From positions 155,837 through 219,836 of the forward strand of contig JAUHVR010000006.1 of assembly GCA_030424865.1 (NCBI GenBank): a stretch of DNA of 64,000 bases, given 5' to 3'. How positions within the stretch are numbered: position 1 is the first letter of the stretch; every line of letters begins with the position of its first letter. This DNA is from Alphaproteobacteria bacterium (lineage in GTDB: Bacteria; Pseudomonadota; Alphaproteobacteria; Rhodobacterales; Rhodobacteraceae). This document shows positions 17,965 through 26,986 of this stretch, one piece after another. The translations under genes were made by a program, and so were the position numbers. The notes below the pieces were generated by a model. The model worked only from the letters and a program-made list of their open reading frames with translations, did not search any database and had not been told where the DNA came from.

Positions 17965-18467
17965 CGGCAGAACTGGTCCTGACCCCGACCTGTCTGCGCC
18001 TTGGCGCGCGGCGCTGGCCCTGCACCATCGGACGCGGAGGCATCCGGGCCGACAAACGCGAAGGCGACGGGGCCACACCCGTCGGGCGGCATCACATCGT
18101 CGGCCTGCTGTATCGGCCTGACCGCATGGCGCCACCCGTTGCCTGGGCGCAGCCGATCCGGCCCGGCGACCTGTGGTCGGATGATGCCTCTCGATCCGAC
18201 TACAACCAGATGGTCCGTGCGCCGTATTCTGGCAGTCACGAAGCGCTGTGCCGTGCTGATCGGCTGTATGATCTGGTGCTGGTGACAGATTGGAACTGGC
18301 CGCGCGCCACGCCCGGTCGGGGCTCGGCCATCTTCCTGCATCGCTGGCGTCGCCCCGGTTTCCCGACCGAAGGTTGCATCGCGCTGCGCCCTGATCATCT
18401 GCTTCAACTGGTGCGCGCAATTGCGCCGGGGCAACCCCTGATCGTGCCGCAGGCGCTGGCGCGCTAG
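17961..18467 (+). CDS. L,D-transpeptidase (YkuD family)
   Basis: Predicted cell-wall cross-linking or remodelling enzyme of 168 aa. The YkuD active-site block FLHRWRRPGFPTEGCIAL supplies the conserved His and catalytic Cys. No signal peptide is evident with the GTG start at 17961, which overlaps the ribA stop by 4 nt. The gene's 3' end overlaps the 3' end of the convergent YggS gene by 4 nt. Confidence 0.85.
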   Translation: MTAELVLTPTCLRLGARRWPCTIGRGGIRADKREGDGATPVGRHHIVGLLYRPDRMAPPVAWAQPIRPGDLWSDDASRSDYNQMVRAPYSGSHEALCRADRLYDLVLVTDWNWPRATPGRGSAIFLHRWRRPGFPTEGCIALRPDHLLQLVRAIAPGQPLIVPQALAR

Positions 18468-19120
18468 GCCGGTTTCACGCGCTCGCCAAAGATCGCCGAG
18501 CCGACCCGCACGTGGGTCGCGCCAAAGGCAATTGCCTGTTCAAAATCGCTGCTCATCCCCATCGACAGCCCCGTCAGACCATTGCGCGCCGCGATCTTGG
18601 CCAGCAGGGCAAAATGCAGCGAAGGGGTCTCTTCGACCGGGGGGATGCACATCAGCCCGACAACGGGCAGGTCCAATGCGCGGCACTCAGCGACAAAGCC
18701 GTCGGCTTCGGCGGGCAGAATACCCGCCTTTTGCGGTTCTTCACCGGTGTTGACCTGAATGAACAGCTTGGGGCAGTGCCCCAGGTCCTGGGCCAGCCGC
18801 GCCAATGTCTGCGCAAGCTTCGGGCGGTCAAGCGAATGGATCGCCGTGACCAGCTCCATGGCCTGCCGCGCCTTGTTGGTCTGCAGCGGGCCGATCAGAT
18901 GCACCTTGGCGTCCGGAAACCGTTCCTGCAGTGCGGGCCATTTGCCAGCGGCCTCTTGCACCCGGTTTTCGCCAAAAAGCCGGTGCCCCTGATCCAGAAC
19001 GGCCTCAACCCGGCCGATGGGTTGCACCTTGGAAACAGCGATAAGGTCGATGGAGGTCGGATCGCGGCCCGCGTCCGTTGCGGCCTTGGTGATACGATCC
19101 GTGATGTCCTGAAGCCCCAT
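18464..19120 (-). CDS. PLP homeostasis protein (YggS/PROSC family)
   Basis: 218-aa single-domain fold-type III pyridoxal-phosphate protein that buffers free PLP in the cytosol; no enzyme activity is known. Lys31 in LIAVSKVQP is the PLP-binding lysine, and HLIGPLQTNK and GLSMGMSSDFEQAI are family blocks. Length and start are normal. Convergent with the L,D-transpeptidase gene. Confidence 0.95.
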   Translation of the reverse strand: MGLQDITDRITKAATDAGRDPTSIDLIAVSKVQPIGRVEAVLDQGHRLFGENRVQEAAGKWPALQERFPDAKVHLIGPLQTNKARQAMELVTAIHSLDRPKLAQTLARLAQDLGHCPKLFIQVNTGEEPQKAGILPAEADGFVAECRALDLPVVGLMCIPPVEETPSLHFALLAKIAARNGLTGLSMGMSSDFEQAIAFGATHVRVGSAIFGERVKPA

Positions 19121-19201
19121 GGCGGTCCAGCCCCTTGTCTAGCTGACCATCGCGGGCGCAACGGTCCTTGGTTCAGGACGAGGGCTATCGCAGGGCCGCA
19201 C

Positions 19202-19240
19202 AAAAGAAAAGAGCGGGCAAATGCCCGCTCTTCCCTTTTC
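19202..19240 (-). terminator. Rho-independent terminator of the porin gene
   Basis: Perfect 8-bp stem GAGCGGGC/GCCCGCTC (19211-19218 with 19223-19230), 4-nt loop. On the minus strand it is followed by a T-rich tail, 21 bp after the porin stop codon. Confidence 0.85.
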
Positions 19241-19260
19241 CGATATTGGAAACGTCGTGA

Positions 19261-20088
19261 TTAGAACGACGCTGCAACACCCAGGTAGAAGCTGTCGTCG
19301 TACTTGACACCAGCAACTGCCGACAGGCCGCCGCCCAGGTCGTACGAACCGGCCAGTTCCCACTCGTCGTCCTGGTCGGTGCTTGCGGCGATGGACAGAC
19401 CATTTTCCGCGTAAGCAACGCTGATTTCCCAGTCGTCGTTGTCGATGTTGAATTCTGCACCAACGGTCACAGCATTGAACGTTGCCGAACCACCGATGGT
19501 GGTTTCTGCCGGCAGGAAGTCATGCGCAACGAAGAACGAGTAGTTGTTCATCGCGTACATCAGGTGCAGTTCCATGTTGTCTGCCAGGTCGTTGCCTGTC
19601 AGAGTCCCGGTGAAACCACCCGTGGTGTACGCCAGCTTGTACGAGAACTCCGAAGCAGCTGCTTCTGCGTCCATGGTCAGCGACATCATGAAGCCAGCTT
19701 TGGAGAAGTCGAACTGGATGTCGTGATCGTCCGAAACGCCGTCATCGTACAGATCGTCTTTGCCGTCATCGTCGAACGACAGCTTGGCGCCGCCGAATGC
19801 CAGCCAGAAGTCACCAAAGCCAACGCCACCTTTGGTGCCGTCGTCTTCGAAGTCGCCGATGTCGTATTTACGGCCAGCGTCGATGTCGATCTTTGCGCCG
19901 AAGGTCAGACCGTTGTCGGCTTCACCCGACATCAGAACGTCCAGTTCAGCGAAGCCATAGATGAACGCGTCTGCGCCAGCTTCCGAAGCAACACCTGCGC
20001 CACCGGTGGCTGCAAAGTCGATCTCACCGGCTGCTGCAATGCCAGCCGACGCTACGAGCGCGGTGGTTGCAAAAAGCACTTTTTTCAT
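19261..20088 (-). CDS. Outer-membrane porin
   Basis: 275-aa small porin of the Rhodobacteraceae type. A signal peptide (residues 1-20, ending AAA) is followed by alternating beta-strands and a final residue Phe (LGVAASF), the outer-membrane insertion signal. The middle contains a very acidic Asp/Gly-rich stretch (about residues 105-125), probably a pore-lining or surface loop. ATG at 20088 has GAGGGAA upstream. The gene is monocistronic with its own terminator. Confidence 0.9.
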   Translation of the reverse strand: MKKVLFATTALVASAGIAAAGEIDFAATGGAGVASEAGADAFIYGFAELDVLMSGEADNGLTFGAKIDIDAGRKYDIGDFEDDGTKGGVGFGDFWLAFGGAKLSFDDDGKDDLYDDGVSDDHDIQFDFSKAGFMMSLTMDAEAAASEFSYKLAYTTGGFTGTLTGNDLADNMELHLMYAMNNYSFFVAHDFLPAETTIGGSATFNAVTVGAEFNIDNDDWEISVAYAENGLSIAASTDQDDEWELAGSYDLGGGLSAVAGVKYDDSFYLGVAASF

Positions 20089-20353
20089 TGTTTCCCTCAT
20101 GTGTTCGTAAGGCACGTACCAATCCGGTCGCCCGGTTTTGATGCAGCTTCTATGCGCTCTCGACGTGGGGGTTTGCAAGCAAGGCCAAAAGTGGGCCTAG
20201 AACAAGCTTTTCAGTGATGCGCTTTTGTCACAAGTCCCAAAGGGGGCGGAAGTCTGCCGGAATGCTACATTTTCCGGGAAATCTGTCACTTGCCGTGCCG
20301 CCATGTGCCAGTTATTGAAGCTGTTGATGAATTTCTGGCGGGAGCCTGACCCA

Positions 20354-20857
20354 ATGCCCCTATCTCGGATTGCCCTGACGACGGTACTTGCAGTGACTTT
20401 GGTGGTGACGGCGGCTTGTGGAACACGCGAGCCGCGGCAACGGGTCGAGACGCCTTCTGCAGACGAAATATGGGATGAAATCCTTTATGATCAGGAGAAT
20501 AGACAGCGTCCACGGTCCAGGCTGCGCGATCTGCTGAGACCCGCCGAGGATTCCGGCCGTGTTGGCGCCGTGAACAAGTACCTGTGGAATGCATCGCTTG
20601 AAGTGCTGGATTTCCTGCCGATCCAATCGGTCGATCCGTTCACTGGCGTGATCACGACGGGATTTGGCACGCCGCCTGGCGGCGCGCGCGCCTATCGTGC
20701 GACGATTGTGATTTCTGACCCGGCGCTCGAGGCGCGGTCGTTGAATGTGGCGCTTGTGACCAAGGGTGGTCCGGCAAATGCGGCCACCGTTCGTGCAATC
20801 GAAGACGCGATTCTGACCCGGGCGCGCCTGTTGCGCCAGCAAGATTCCCGCCTCTGA
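20354..20857 (+). CDS. DUF3576 lipoprotein
   Basis: 167-aa protein with a lipoprotein signal (hydrophobic residues 4-18, TAAC at the lipobox). The rest matches the DUF3576 family: a short disordered stretch, then a domain with LWNASLEVLDFLP and DPFTGVITTGFGTPPG. Family function is unknown; probably envelope-associated. The frame is open upstream to 20225, but the ATG at 20354 has GGAG nearby and gives the proper lipobox spacing. Convergent with the glycosyltransferase gene, 6 bp apart. Confidence 0.85.
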   Translation: MPLSRIALTTVLAVTLVVTAACGTREPRQRVETPSADEIWDEILYDQENRQRPRSRLRDLLRPAEDSGRVGAVNKYLWNASLEVLDFLPIQSVDPFTGVITTGFGTPPGGARAYRATIVISDPALEARSLNVALVTKGGPANAATVRAIEDAILTRARLLRQQDSRL

Positions 20858-20863
20858 CGCAGC

Positions 20864-22123
20864 CTAGGCCACGGGCGCGCGCGGACTGAGCTGCGCGAGC
20901 GCATTTACCCATTGCAACTGCCTGGGCAGGCAGGTCGTGGCAAGGTCATAGTTTTCACAGATGAGTTTCCGGGCAGTGTGCCCCATGGCGGCCCGCGCTT
21001 CGGCGTCGTCCAGCAGGTCCGAGACCTTGGCGCTCAGCGCTTCGTGGTCAAAGAAATCCACAAGACGCCCCGTTTGGCCATCGATCAACACCTCGCGCAC
21101 CGGTGCTGTATCACTGGCCACGATGGCGCATCCGGCGCTCATGGCCTCTAGCAGCGACCAACTGAGCACAAAGGGATAGGTCAGATAGACGTGCACCCGG
21201 CTGACCTGCATCATCGACAGGAACCTGTCATAGGGCACACGGCCCAGGAAATGCACGCGTTTCCAATCGTCGTCGGAAATCCGTGGCCGAACCTCGTCGA
21301 TAAAGATCTGTTTCCAGGTCTGGCCTTTGGGGGCCTTGGCACCATAGCTGACCTCATCCCCACCGATCAGCACCACCTGCGCGTTGGGGCGCCGTTTCAG
21401 CAGGTCGGGCAGGGCGCGCATAAAGATGTGATACCCCCGGTAGGGTTCGAGGTTACGATTGATGAACGTGATCACCTCGTCGTCCCGCGTTACGCTGGTG
21501 CCGTCCGGCAGGTCCAGCCGCGCCTCGGCGTTGGGCACAACCACATTTGTGTTGATGCCGTCATGAATCACGCTGATGCGGTCCTGGTACTTTTCCGGAA
21601 ATGTCCCAGCCTGAAAGCGGGTCGGGCTGATCCCGGCGTCCATGACCTCTTCGTGCAGGCGGTTGTTGAGGTTTTTCAACCTGATGCGCAAGATGTCTGC
21701 CTCGGCGTCGCGGGGCGGGAACTCGGGATCGAAATGCAGGTTGTCACCGTCGGTCAGGTGATAGAGCTCGCAATACAGTCCCATCCGCGCGTCGGGCCAG
21801 ACGTCTTTCAGAAACAGGCTTTCGCCCCAGCCGTGGTGCGCCAGGATCAGATCCGGTGAAAACCCCTGGGCCTTGACCGCTTTTGCCGCCAGGTAACAGC
21901 TTTGACCCCGGATCACCTTGGTTTCGAAATCGGCGAGCCAGGGATGCATGCCCTGAGTGCTGCGTCCCTGGATCTTGTAGGGCACCACGTTCACACCGTT
22001 CCAGACCGTGGGCTTGTCGACCTTGGGGGTCAGGGCGACAACCTGATGGCCCAGCTTCACCAGGGCAGGGGCCAGATGTTTGTATTGCCCGGGGAAGTTC
22101 TGGTGAATCAAAAGGATCTTCAT
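20864..22123 (-). CDS. Glycosyltransferase, GT4 family
   Basis: 419-aa cytosolic enzyme with two Rossmann-like halves (GT-B fold). The N-terminal half begins MKILLIHQNFPGQYKHLAPA. The C-terminal nucleotide-sugar half has NRNLEPYRGYHIFMRALP and the EX7E-type region SLLEAMSAGCAIVASDTAPV. The acceptor is unknown; no polysaccharide cluster is nearby. The ATG at 22123 is preferred over an in-frame start at 22195. Confidence 0.9.
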   Translation of the reverse strand: MKILLIHQNFPGQYKHLAPALVKLGHQVVALTPKVDKPTVWNGVNVVPYKIQGRSTQGMHPWLADFETKVIRGQSCYLAAKAVKAQGFSPDLILAHHGWGESLFLKDVWPDARMGLYCELYHLTDGDNLHFDPEFPPRDAEADILRIRLKNLNNRLHEEVMDAGISPTRFQAGTFPEKYQDRISVIHDGINTNVVVPNAEARLDLPDGTSVTRDDEVITFINRNLEPYRGYHIFMRALPDLLKRRPNAQVVLIGGDEVSYGAKAPKGQTWKQIFIDEVRPRISDDDWKRVHFLGRVPYDRFLSMMQVSRVHVYLTYPFVLSWSLLEAMSAGCAIVASDTAPVREVLIDGQTGRLVDFFDHEALSAKVSDLLDDAEARAAMGHTARKLICENYDLATTCLPRQLQWVNALAQLSPRAPVA

Positions 22124-22198
22124 GGGGAAATGCCTGTCGCGGTGCTCTTTTCGCCATATAGGCACGACCCAAGCCCACGGCCAAGCCGCAATCACGCC

Positions 22199-22498
22199 TC
22201 ACCGCTTGCGTCGCCCACCCGCGCTGCGCGAATGAAAGGTCGGCGGGCGCTTGGCCACCCACTTGAGGAACGCGGCCAGTCGCGGATGCGCGCGCAGCGC
22301 CTCGACGGTGTTGAACACGCGCGCCAATTCCGCCTCGGTCAGGGTCGCGTGAATCTCGTTGTGGCAGATCTGGTGCAACCGCACGACGGGTCCGCCCTTG
22401 CCGCCTTTCAGCCGGGGCACAAGGTGATGCAGGCTCGACTTCGCTTCTGGCGGAATCGGTCGGCCACACAGGGGGCAAATCGGGTCTTCGGTGTTCAA
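22199..22498 (-). CDS. Small HNH-type endonuclease domain protein
   Basis: About 99 aa. CPLCGRPIPP and HHLVPRLKGGKGG give a zinc-binding Cys pair and the first His of an HNH motif, with HQICHNEIHA completing it. No ATG fits. A TTG at 22498 with GAGG eight bases upstream starts the protein just before the zinc motif; the frame itself is open upstream to 22753. Small HNH proteins of this kind are common in Rhodobacteraceae with unknown targets. Divergent from the MscS gene. Confidence 0.75.
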   Translation of the reverse strand: MNTEDPICPLCGRPIPPEAKSSLHHLVPRLKGGKGGPVVRLHQICHNEIHATLTEAELARVFNTVEALRAHPRLAAFLKWVAKRPPTFHSRSAGGRRKR

Positions 22499-22565
22499 GA
22501 CTTGTACCTCGGGCAGTGACTTGGCATGAGTTTGATCCAGACGGGGACAAAAACAAGGGACCGCG

Positions 22566-24020
22566 ATGGAGTGGGATCTCGCCAGCCAGCCGGAAATCGT
22601 GCAGCGCGCCGTGGGCTTCGCCCAACAAGGCTGGGAGGTCGCCGAAGGCTGGCTGAGAAGTCCGGCCGCCTGGTCGCAGTTCACCCTTCTTTTGGTGTCC
22701 TGGGCCGCCGCCTGGCTGATCACACGCAGGCTGTCGCCCTTTCTGACCCGCATCCTGACCCCCAGCTCCGAGCGTCAGGGTCTGTTCACCGGCACCCGCA
22801 AGTTCCTGCTGCTCTTTGTGCCGCTGATGCTGCCGCTGCTGGCCTATCTCTTCACCGGCTTTGGCGAAGACATCACCCGCTCGCTCTTTGGGTCCGGCGC
22901 GGTCATCGCCTTTGGCCAGCGCGTCTTTCTGCTGCTCGCCGCCCGTATCCTGGTGCGCGAGATCGTGGCCGATCCGTTCCTCAAGCTGCTGGGCCGGTTC
23001 ATCCTCTTGCCGGTTCTGGCGTTGCATGCGGTTGGCCTGCTTGAGATCACCACCGACTATCTGACCGCCCTGAACCTGACGCTGGGCAACATTAGCTTCT
23101 CTGCCATGTCGGTGATCCGGGGCGTCATCGCCGGATCGCTCTTGTTCTGGCTGGGGCGCTGGTCGAACACGCAGTCGGCGATCCTGATCCAGAAACAGGA
23201 AGACCTGCCACCCGCCACCCGCCAACTGGCCAGCAAGGCCGCCGAGATCGCCATTTTCGGCACGGCCTTCCTGCTCTTGATGAACATCATGGGCATCTCG
23301 TTGACCTCGCTCGCCGTGCTTGGCGGCGCCATCGGCGTGGGTCTGGGCTTTGGCCTGCAAAAGATCGCGGCGAACTTCATCTCGGGCGTGATTCTCCTGC
23401 TCGAAGGGCAGGCGACGGTGGGCGACTACGTCGAACTCGACAATGGCGAGGCTGGGACAATCGTAAAGACAACCGCTCGCGCGATGATCCTGGAAACCTT
23501 TGACGGCAAGTGGATCGTCGTCCCGAACGAGGATTTCATCACCACCCGCGTCGTCAACTATTCCGACGCCGGCAGCGCCAACCGGTACGAGGTGCCCTTT
23601 TCGGTGCACTACGACACCGACATCAACCTTGTCCCCGGCATTGTCGAAGCCGCCGTCGCCACCCATCCCAGAGTCCTGTCCGAACCCTTCCCGCCCGACT
23701 GCGAGCTGCGCGCTCTGGGCGAGTCCGGCGTCGAATTTGCGGTCGAGTTCTGGGTCAACGGCCTGGATGACGGTGCAAACAAATTCACCTCGGATGTGCT
23801 TTTCCTCGTCTGGAACGCGCTCAAGGCCAACAACATCCAGATCCCCTATCCCCACCGCGTGGTCGAGCTCAAAGGCCAGCAGGGCGGTTTCGCCCCGAAC
23901 CAGGGCGGCTTTGTGCCCAACCCCGGTTTCGACCAGAATCAGGGTTTCGATCAGAACCAGGGTGGCTTTGCGCCAAACCCGGGCTTTGATCCGAACTATA
24001 ACCCGGGCGGCTCGTATTGA
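22566..24020 (+). CDS. MscS-family mechanosensitive channel with repetitive C-terminal tail
   Basis: 484-aa inner-membrane channel that opens on osmotic downshift. About five hydrophobic segments precede the pore helix and conserved MscS block (AVLGGAIGVGLGFGLQKIAANF, near residues 255-277), then the beta domain with ATVGDYVELDNGEAGTI and VPNEDFIT. Residues 436-484 are a low-complexity Gly/Phe/Pro/Asn/Gln tail built from GGFAPN, PGFDQNQ and related units, unusual for the family. It ends 3 bp before the flavoprotein gene. Confidence 0.92.
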   Translation: MEWDLASQPEIVQRAVGFAQQGWEVAEGWLRSPAAWSQFTLLLVSWAAAWLITRRLSPFLTRILTPSSERQGLFTGTRKFLLLFVPLMLPLLAYLFTGFGEDITRSLFGSGAVIAFGQRVFLLLAARILVREIVADPFLKLLGRFILLPVLALHAVGLLEITTDYLTALNLTLGNISFSAMSVIRGVIAGSLLFWLGRWSNTQSAILIQKQEDLPPATRQLASKAAEIAIFGTAFLLLMNIMGISLTSLAVLGGAIGVGLGFGLQKIAANFISGVILLLEGQATVGDYVELDNGEAGTIVKTTARAMILETFDGKWIVVPNEDFITTRVVNYSDAGSANRYEVPFSVHYDTDINLVPGIVEAAVATHPRVLSEPFPPDCELRALGESGVEFAVEFWVNGLDDGANKFTSDVLFLVWNALKANNIQIPYPHRVVELKGQQGGFAPNQGGFVPNPGFDQNQGFDQNQGGFAPNPGFDPNYNPGGSY

Positions 24021-24023
24021 CCC

Positions 24024-25199
24024 ATGCCTGACGCGCTTGTCATCGGCGGTGGCCCGGCCGGTCTGATGGCCGCCGACGCCCTGCTGTCCGCCGGGCGCTC
24101 GGTGGTCGTGGCCGAGGCCAAACCCAGCCTCGCCCGCAAATTCCTGATGGCCGGCAAATCCGGGCTGAACCTCACCAAGGACGAAGCATTTGAGGATTTC
24201 CTGGCGCACTATGGTCCCGCCGCCGACCACCTTCGTCCGATGCTGCAGGCCTTTGGCCCGGCCGAGGTGCAGCACTGGGCGCGGGGCCTTGGCCAAGAGC
24301 TCTTCACCGGGTCAACAGGCCGCGTCTTTCCGACAGTGATGAAGGCCTCTCCGCTTTTGCGCGCCTGGTTGGCCCGCCTCACCGACCAGGGGCTCGAGAC
24401 CCGCACCCGCTGGCGCTGGACCGGCTGGCAAGATGGGGGTGCGACCTTCGAAACGCCGCAGGGTCGGCAAAGCATCGCGCCACGAACAACAGTTCTTGCC
24501 TGCGGCGGGGCCAGCTGGGCACGCCTTGGGTCAGACGGGGCCTGGGCTCGGATCCTGCAGGCCACCGGACAGGCGGTGGCCCCCTTCGCACCCGCCAACT
24601 TCGGCCTTCAGCTCACTTGGTCCACCCACATGACACCGCACTTCGGTGCGCCTCTGAAAGGCATCCGCCTCACCGCCGGATCCTTGCGGTCACGCGGTGA
24701 AATTGTCCTGTCAAACCGGGGACTTGAGGGCGGCGGACTCTACCCGCTGGGTCCCGCCCTGCGCACAGGCGCGCCGTTGACCCTGGACCTGCGCCCCGAC
24801 CTGACCCAAGACCAGCTTGCCGCCCGCCTCAGCCGTCCAAAAGGCAAGCAAAGCCTCTCGAACCACCTGCGCAAGGCGCTCAACCTGCCCAAGCCGGCGC
24901 TGGCCCTTCTGACGGAACTCGCCCGTCCCCTGCCTAGGGACCCTGCGCACCTTGCCCACCTGATCAAGGCCCTGCCTATCCCCCACGACGGCCCCCGTCC
25001 GATGGACGAGGCGATCTCGACCGCCGGCGGCCTGCCCTTCGAGGCCTTGACGCCCAAGCTCATGCTCACAACCCGCCCCGGCACCTTTGCAGCGGGCGAA
25101 ATGCTCGATTGGGAGGCCCCGACCGGCGGCTATCTCCTCACAGCCTGCCTTGCCACGGGCCTCTGGGCCGGTCGGCACGCCGCGCAGTACGACACCTGA
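24024..25199 (+). CDS. HI0933-family NAD(P)/FAD-dependent oxidoreductase
   Basis: 391-aa flavoprotein of the BaiN/YhiN (HI0933) family. The N-terminal dinucleotide fold ALVIGGGPAGLMAADAL binds FAD; FLMAGKSGLNLTKDEAF and ACGGASWARLGSDGAW are family blocks; the C-terminus has TAGGLPFEALTPKLML and WEAPTGGYLL. The substrate is unknown. It follows the mscS-like gene by 3 bp and is probably co-transcribed. Confidence 0.9.
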   Translation: MPDALVIGGGPAGLMAADALLSAGRSVVVAEAKPSLARKFLMAGKSGLNLTKDEAFEDFLAHYGPAADHLRPMLQAFGPAEVQHWARGLGQELFTGSTGRVFPTVMKASPLLRAWLARLTDQGLETRTRWRWTGWQDGGATFETPQGRQSIAPRTTVLACGGASWARLGSDGAWARILQATGQAVAPFAPANFGLQLTWSTHMTPHFGAPLKGIRLTAGSLRSRGEIVLSNRGLEGGGLYPLGPALRTGAPLTLDLRPDLTQDQLAARLSRPKGKQSLSNHLRKALNLPKPALALLTELARPLPRDPAHLAHLIKALPIPHDGPRPMDEAISTAGGLPFEALTPKLMLTTRPGTFAAGEMLDWEAPTGGYLLTACLATGLWAGRHAAQYDT

Positions 25200-25202
25200 T
25201 TT

Positions 25203-25302
25203 CTTCTTGCCGGAAATATCCCGGGGGGAGCCGCAGGCGATGGGGGCAGAGCCCCCACCCGCAGGCCCGCATGGGCCGAGATACCCTGTGCGCCGAAGGC
25301 GC
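25203..25302. repeat. GC-rich hairpin-bearing intergenic element
   Basis: The 109-bp gap contains two small inverted repeats: TGGGGGC/GCCCCCA (25241-25247 with 25251-25257) and GCGCC/GGCGC (25290-25294 with 25298-25302). Neither has a T-run, so they are not standard terminators. The block resembles G-rich dispersed intergenic sequences often seen in this family, but only one copy is in the window. Confidence 0.3.
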
Positions 25303-25308
25303 CCAATC

Positions 25309-25902
25309 TTACGACGATCGCAAGGCAAAGGCGGTCTGAAACGCCGGGCGCGCCCGAACACGCTCCAGGTAGGCCGCAAACCCCTCGGGTGCCTCGGGAA
25401 ACCCGGCGTTTTCCGCCCAGCCGCCGCAGTGGGTCAACAGGATATCGGGCACGGTCAATGCATCGCCCATCAGGTATGGCCCGCGAATGTCATCCGACAG
25501 ACGCGCAATGGTCCGCCCGTATTCCCGCTTCAAACTGTCTTTCACCTCGGGCACCCGCTCTTCTTCGGGCAGCACAAACGTATGCCGCGCCGCGGCCCAC
25601 AAAACCGCATCCACGTCATCGAGGATCCGAAAGGTCATCGCATCCTGCTGCGCCCGTGCCAGAGTGCCCGCCGGTGCGGTGAACGCCCCGTGCTTGTCCG
25701 CCAGATAGGTCAGGATCGCCGCCGAATCCGGGATTGCCGCATCTCCGTCCAGCAGGATCGGCACCTTTCCAAGCGACGAATGTGCGCGCGCCTCGTCCGA
25801 TCGCGGCAGGGCTGGCGTGGTTTCGTAGGGCAAACCAAGCTCTTCCAGCATCCAGAAAACGCGAAAGGCGCGGGTGCGCGGGGATCCGATGATGGTGTAC
25901 AT
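25309..25902 (-). CDS. Glutathione S-transferase family protein
   Basis: 197-aa protein with an N-terminal thioredoxin-like glutathione-binding domain (YTIIGSPRTRAFRVFWMLEE, then KVPILLDGDAAIPDSAAILTYL, where the Asp-Ser pair binds the glutathione gamma-glutamyl group) and an all-helical C-terminal domain. The substrate is unknown. Upstream genes on the same strand are holA and lptE, 58 bp away. Confidence 0.9.
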   Translation of the reverse strand: MYTIIGSPRTRAFRVFWMLEELGLPYETTPALPRSDEARAHSSLGKVPILLDGDAAIPDSAAILTYLADKHGAFTAPAGTLARAQQDAMTFRILDDVDAVLWAAARHTFVLPEEERVPEVKDSLKREYGRTIARLSDDIRGPYLMGDALTVPDILLTHCGGWAENAGFPEAPEGFAAYLERVRARPAFQTAFALRSS

Positions 25903-25960
25903 GAACGCTCCTTGACACGGTCGCCCGCACGGTGCCGCGACCGGCCAGCCCCCGCAAGCC

Positions 25961-26986
25961 CTAACGCCGCGCCAGCATCGCCATTCGGATCAAACTGCGT
26001 TCCACAACCGCCATGGCAGGCGCACGCTGCCCGGCCGAGCGCAGTTTCAGATCCGTATCCGTCAGGATCTCCAGCGCCGCCTCCAGCTTGCGCATGCCCC
26101 AACCCTGTGCCTGGCGTATCATCCGATCCCGCCGGGCCCCAAAGACTGGCGGGCGCAGCCGCCCGATCCCTGCCGCCGCGCCACCCGGGTCGCTGGCGAC
26201 CGCATGCAGCATCCGAAAATGCCGCGTCGCCATGATCAGCAGCGTCACAGGCTGCGCCCCCTGTGCCCTGAGCCGCGCCATCACCGGGCCGATGTCGCCC
26301 GTGCGGCCTTCGGCCACCACATGCAGGATGTCGTCCACCTCGGCTTCGGTCGAGGCAGGCGCGCACAGCGCCACATCCTCGGGGCTGACCGGCTCATCGT
26401 CGCCGATCTTGTAAAGCGACAGCTTTTCAAGCGTTTGCCGGAAATCTCCGGGATCGATCGCGGTCGACAAGGCCACAATCGCATCCATCGTGCCCGCCCC
26501 CAGATGGGTCAGCCCGGCGCGCGCCAGTTCCGCCTCGATCTCGGCCCGCCCGGGCGGATCGTTGTAGATCCCTGCCGCATAAGCCCCGGGATGCCCCTCA
26601 AAAAGCTTGCGCAGCGAGGATTTCGCCGCCAATTGCCCGGCGGTCACGATGATCTGCGCATCCCCCGGACGCCAGTCCTCCAAGGCCGCGCCGATGGCTT
26701 TTGAGGCCGCATCCGCCGCCGCCTCGACAAAGGCCACCCGTGGCCCCGGAAAAAAGCTTTGTGCCTTAACTGCATCCAACAGCAGCGCCGGATCCTTGCG
26801 CAGATCCCCGCCGGGAATGCGCGTCAGTCGCATTTCCTCTTCGCCCTGCGGACCGACCAGGGCGGCAATCACCTCTTGCCGTTTCAGCGCCACGCGCATC
26901 GCGTCGGCGCCATAGATCAAGAGACCGGTCTTGTCCGGATCAGGCCGCGCGAAATAGGCAGGGGCGTCGCGGGGCGACAGCTTCAT
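25961..26986 (-). CDS. holA: DNA polymerase III subunit delta
   Basis: Clamp-loader subunit that opens the sliding clamp. The 341-aa product has the delta N-terminal AAA-like domain (GLLIYGADAMRVALKRQEVI) and the later AELARAGLTHLGAGTMDAIV and LEKLSLYKIGDDEPVSPEDV blocks. Length is normal. It overlaps the lptE stop by 4 nt in the leuS-lptE-holA order common in this group. Confidence 0.93.
   Translation of the reverse strand: MKLSPRDAPAYFARPDPDKTGLLIYGADAMRVALKRQEVIAALVGPQGEEEMRLTRIPGGDLRKDPALLLDAVKAQSFFPGPRVAFVEAAADAASKAIGAALEDWRPGDAQIIVTAGQLAAKSSLRKLFEGHPGAYAAGIYNDPPGRAEIEAELARAGLTHLGAGTMDAIVALSTAIDPGDFRQTLEKLSLYKIGDDEPVSPEDVALCAPASTEAEVDDILHVVAEGRTGDIGPVMARLRAQGAQPVTLLIMATRHFRMLHAVASDPGGAAAGIGRLRPPVFGARRDRMIRQAQGWGMRKLEAALEILTDTDLKLRSAGQRAPAMAVVERSLIRMAMLARR

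Noticed and set aside
22199..22753. Longer HNH protein from an upstream start at 22753
   Set aside because: The extra N-terminus is antisense to the MscS gene start and unlike the family.
21744..24296. 850-codon open frame on the minus strand
   Set aside because: Runs antisense through the MscS and flavoprotein genes and out of frame through the glycosyltransferase gene; no recognisable domain.
25203..25302. Terminator between the flavoprotein and GST genes
   Set aside because: Hairpins are present but no T-run follows on either strand, so listed as a repeat element only.
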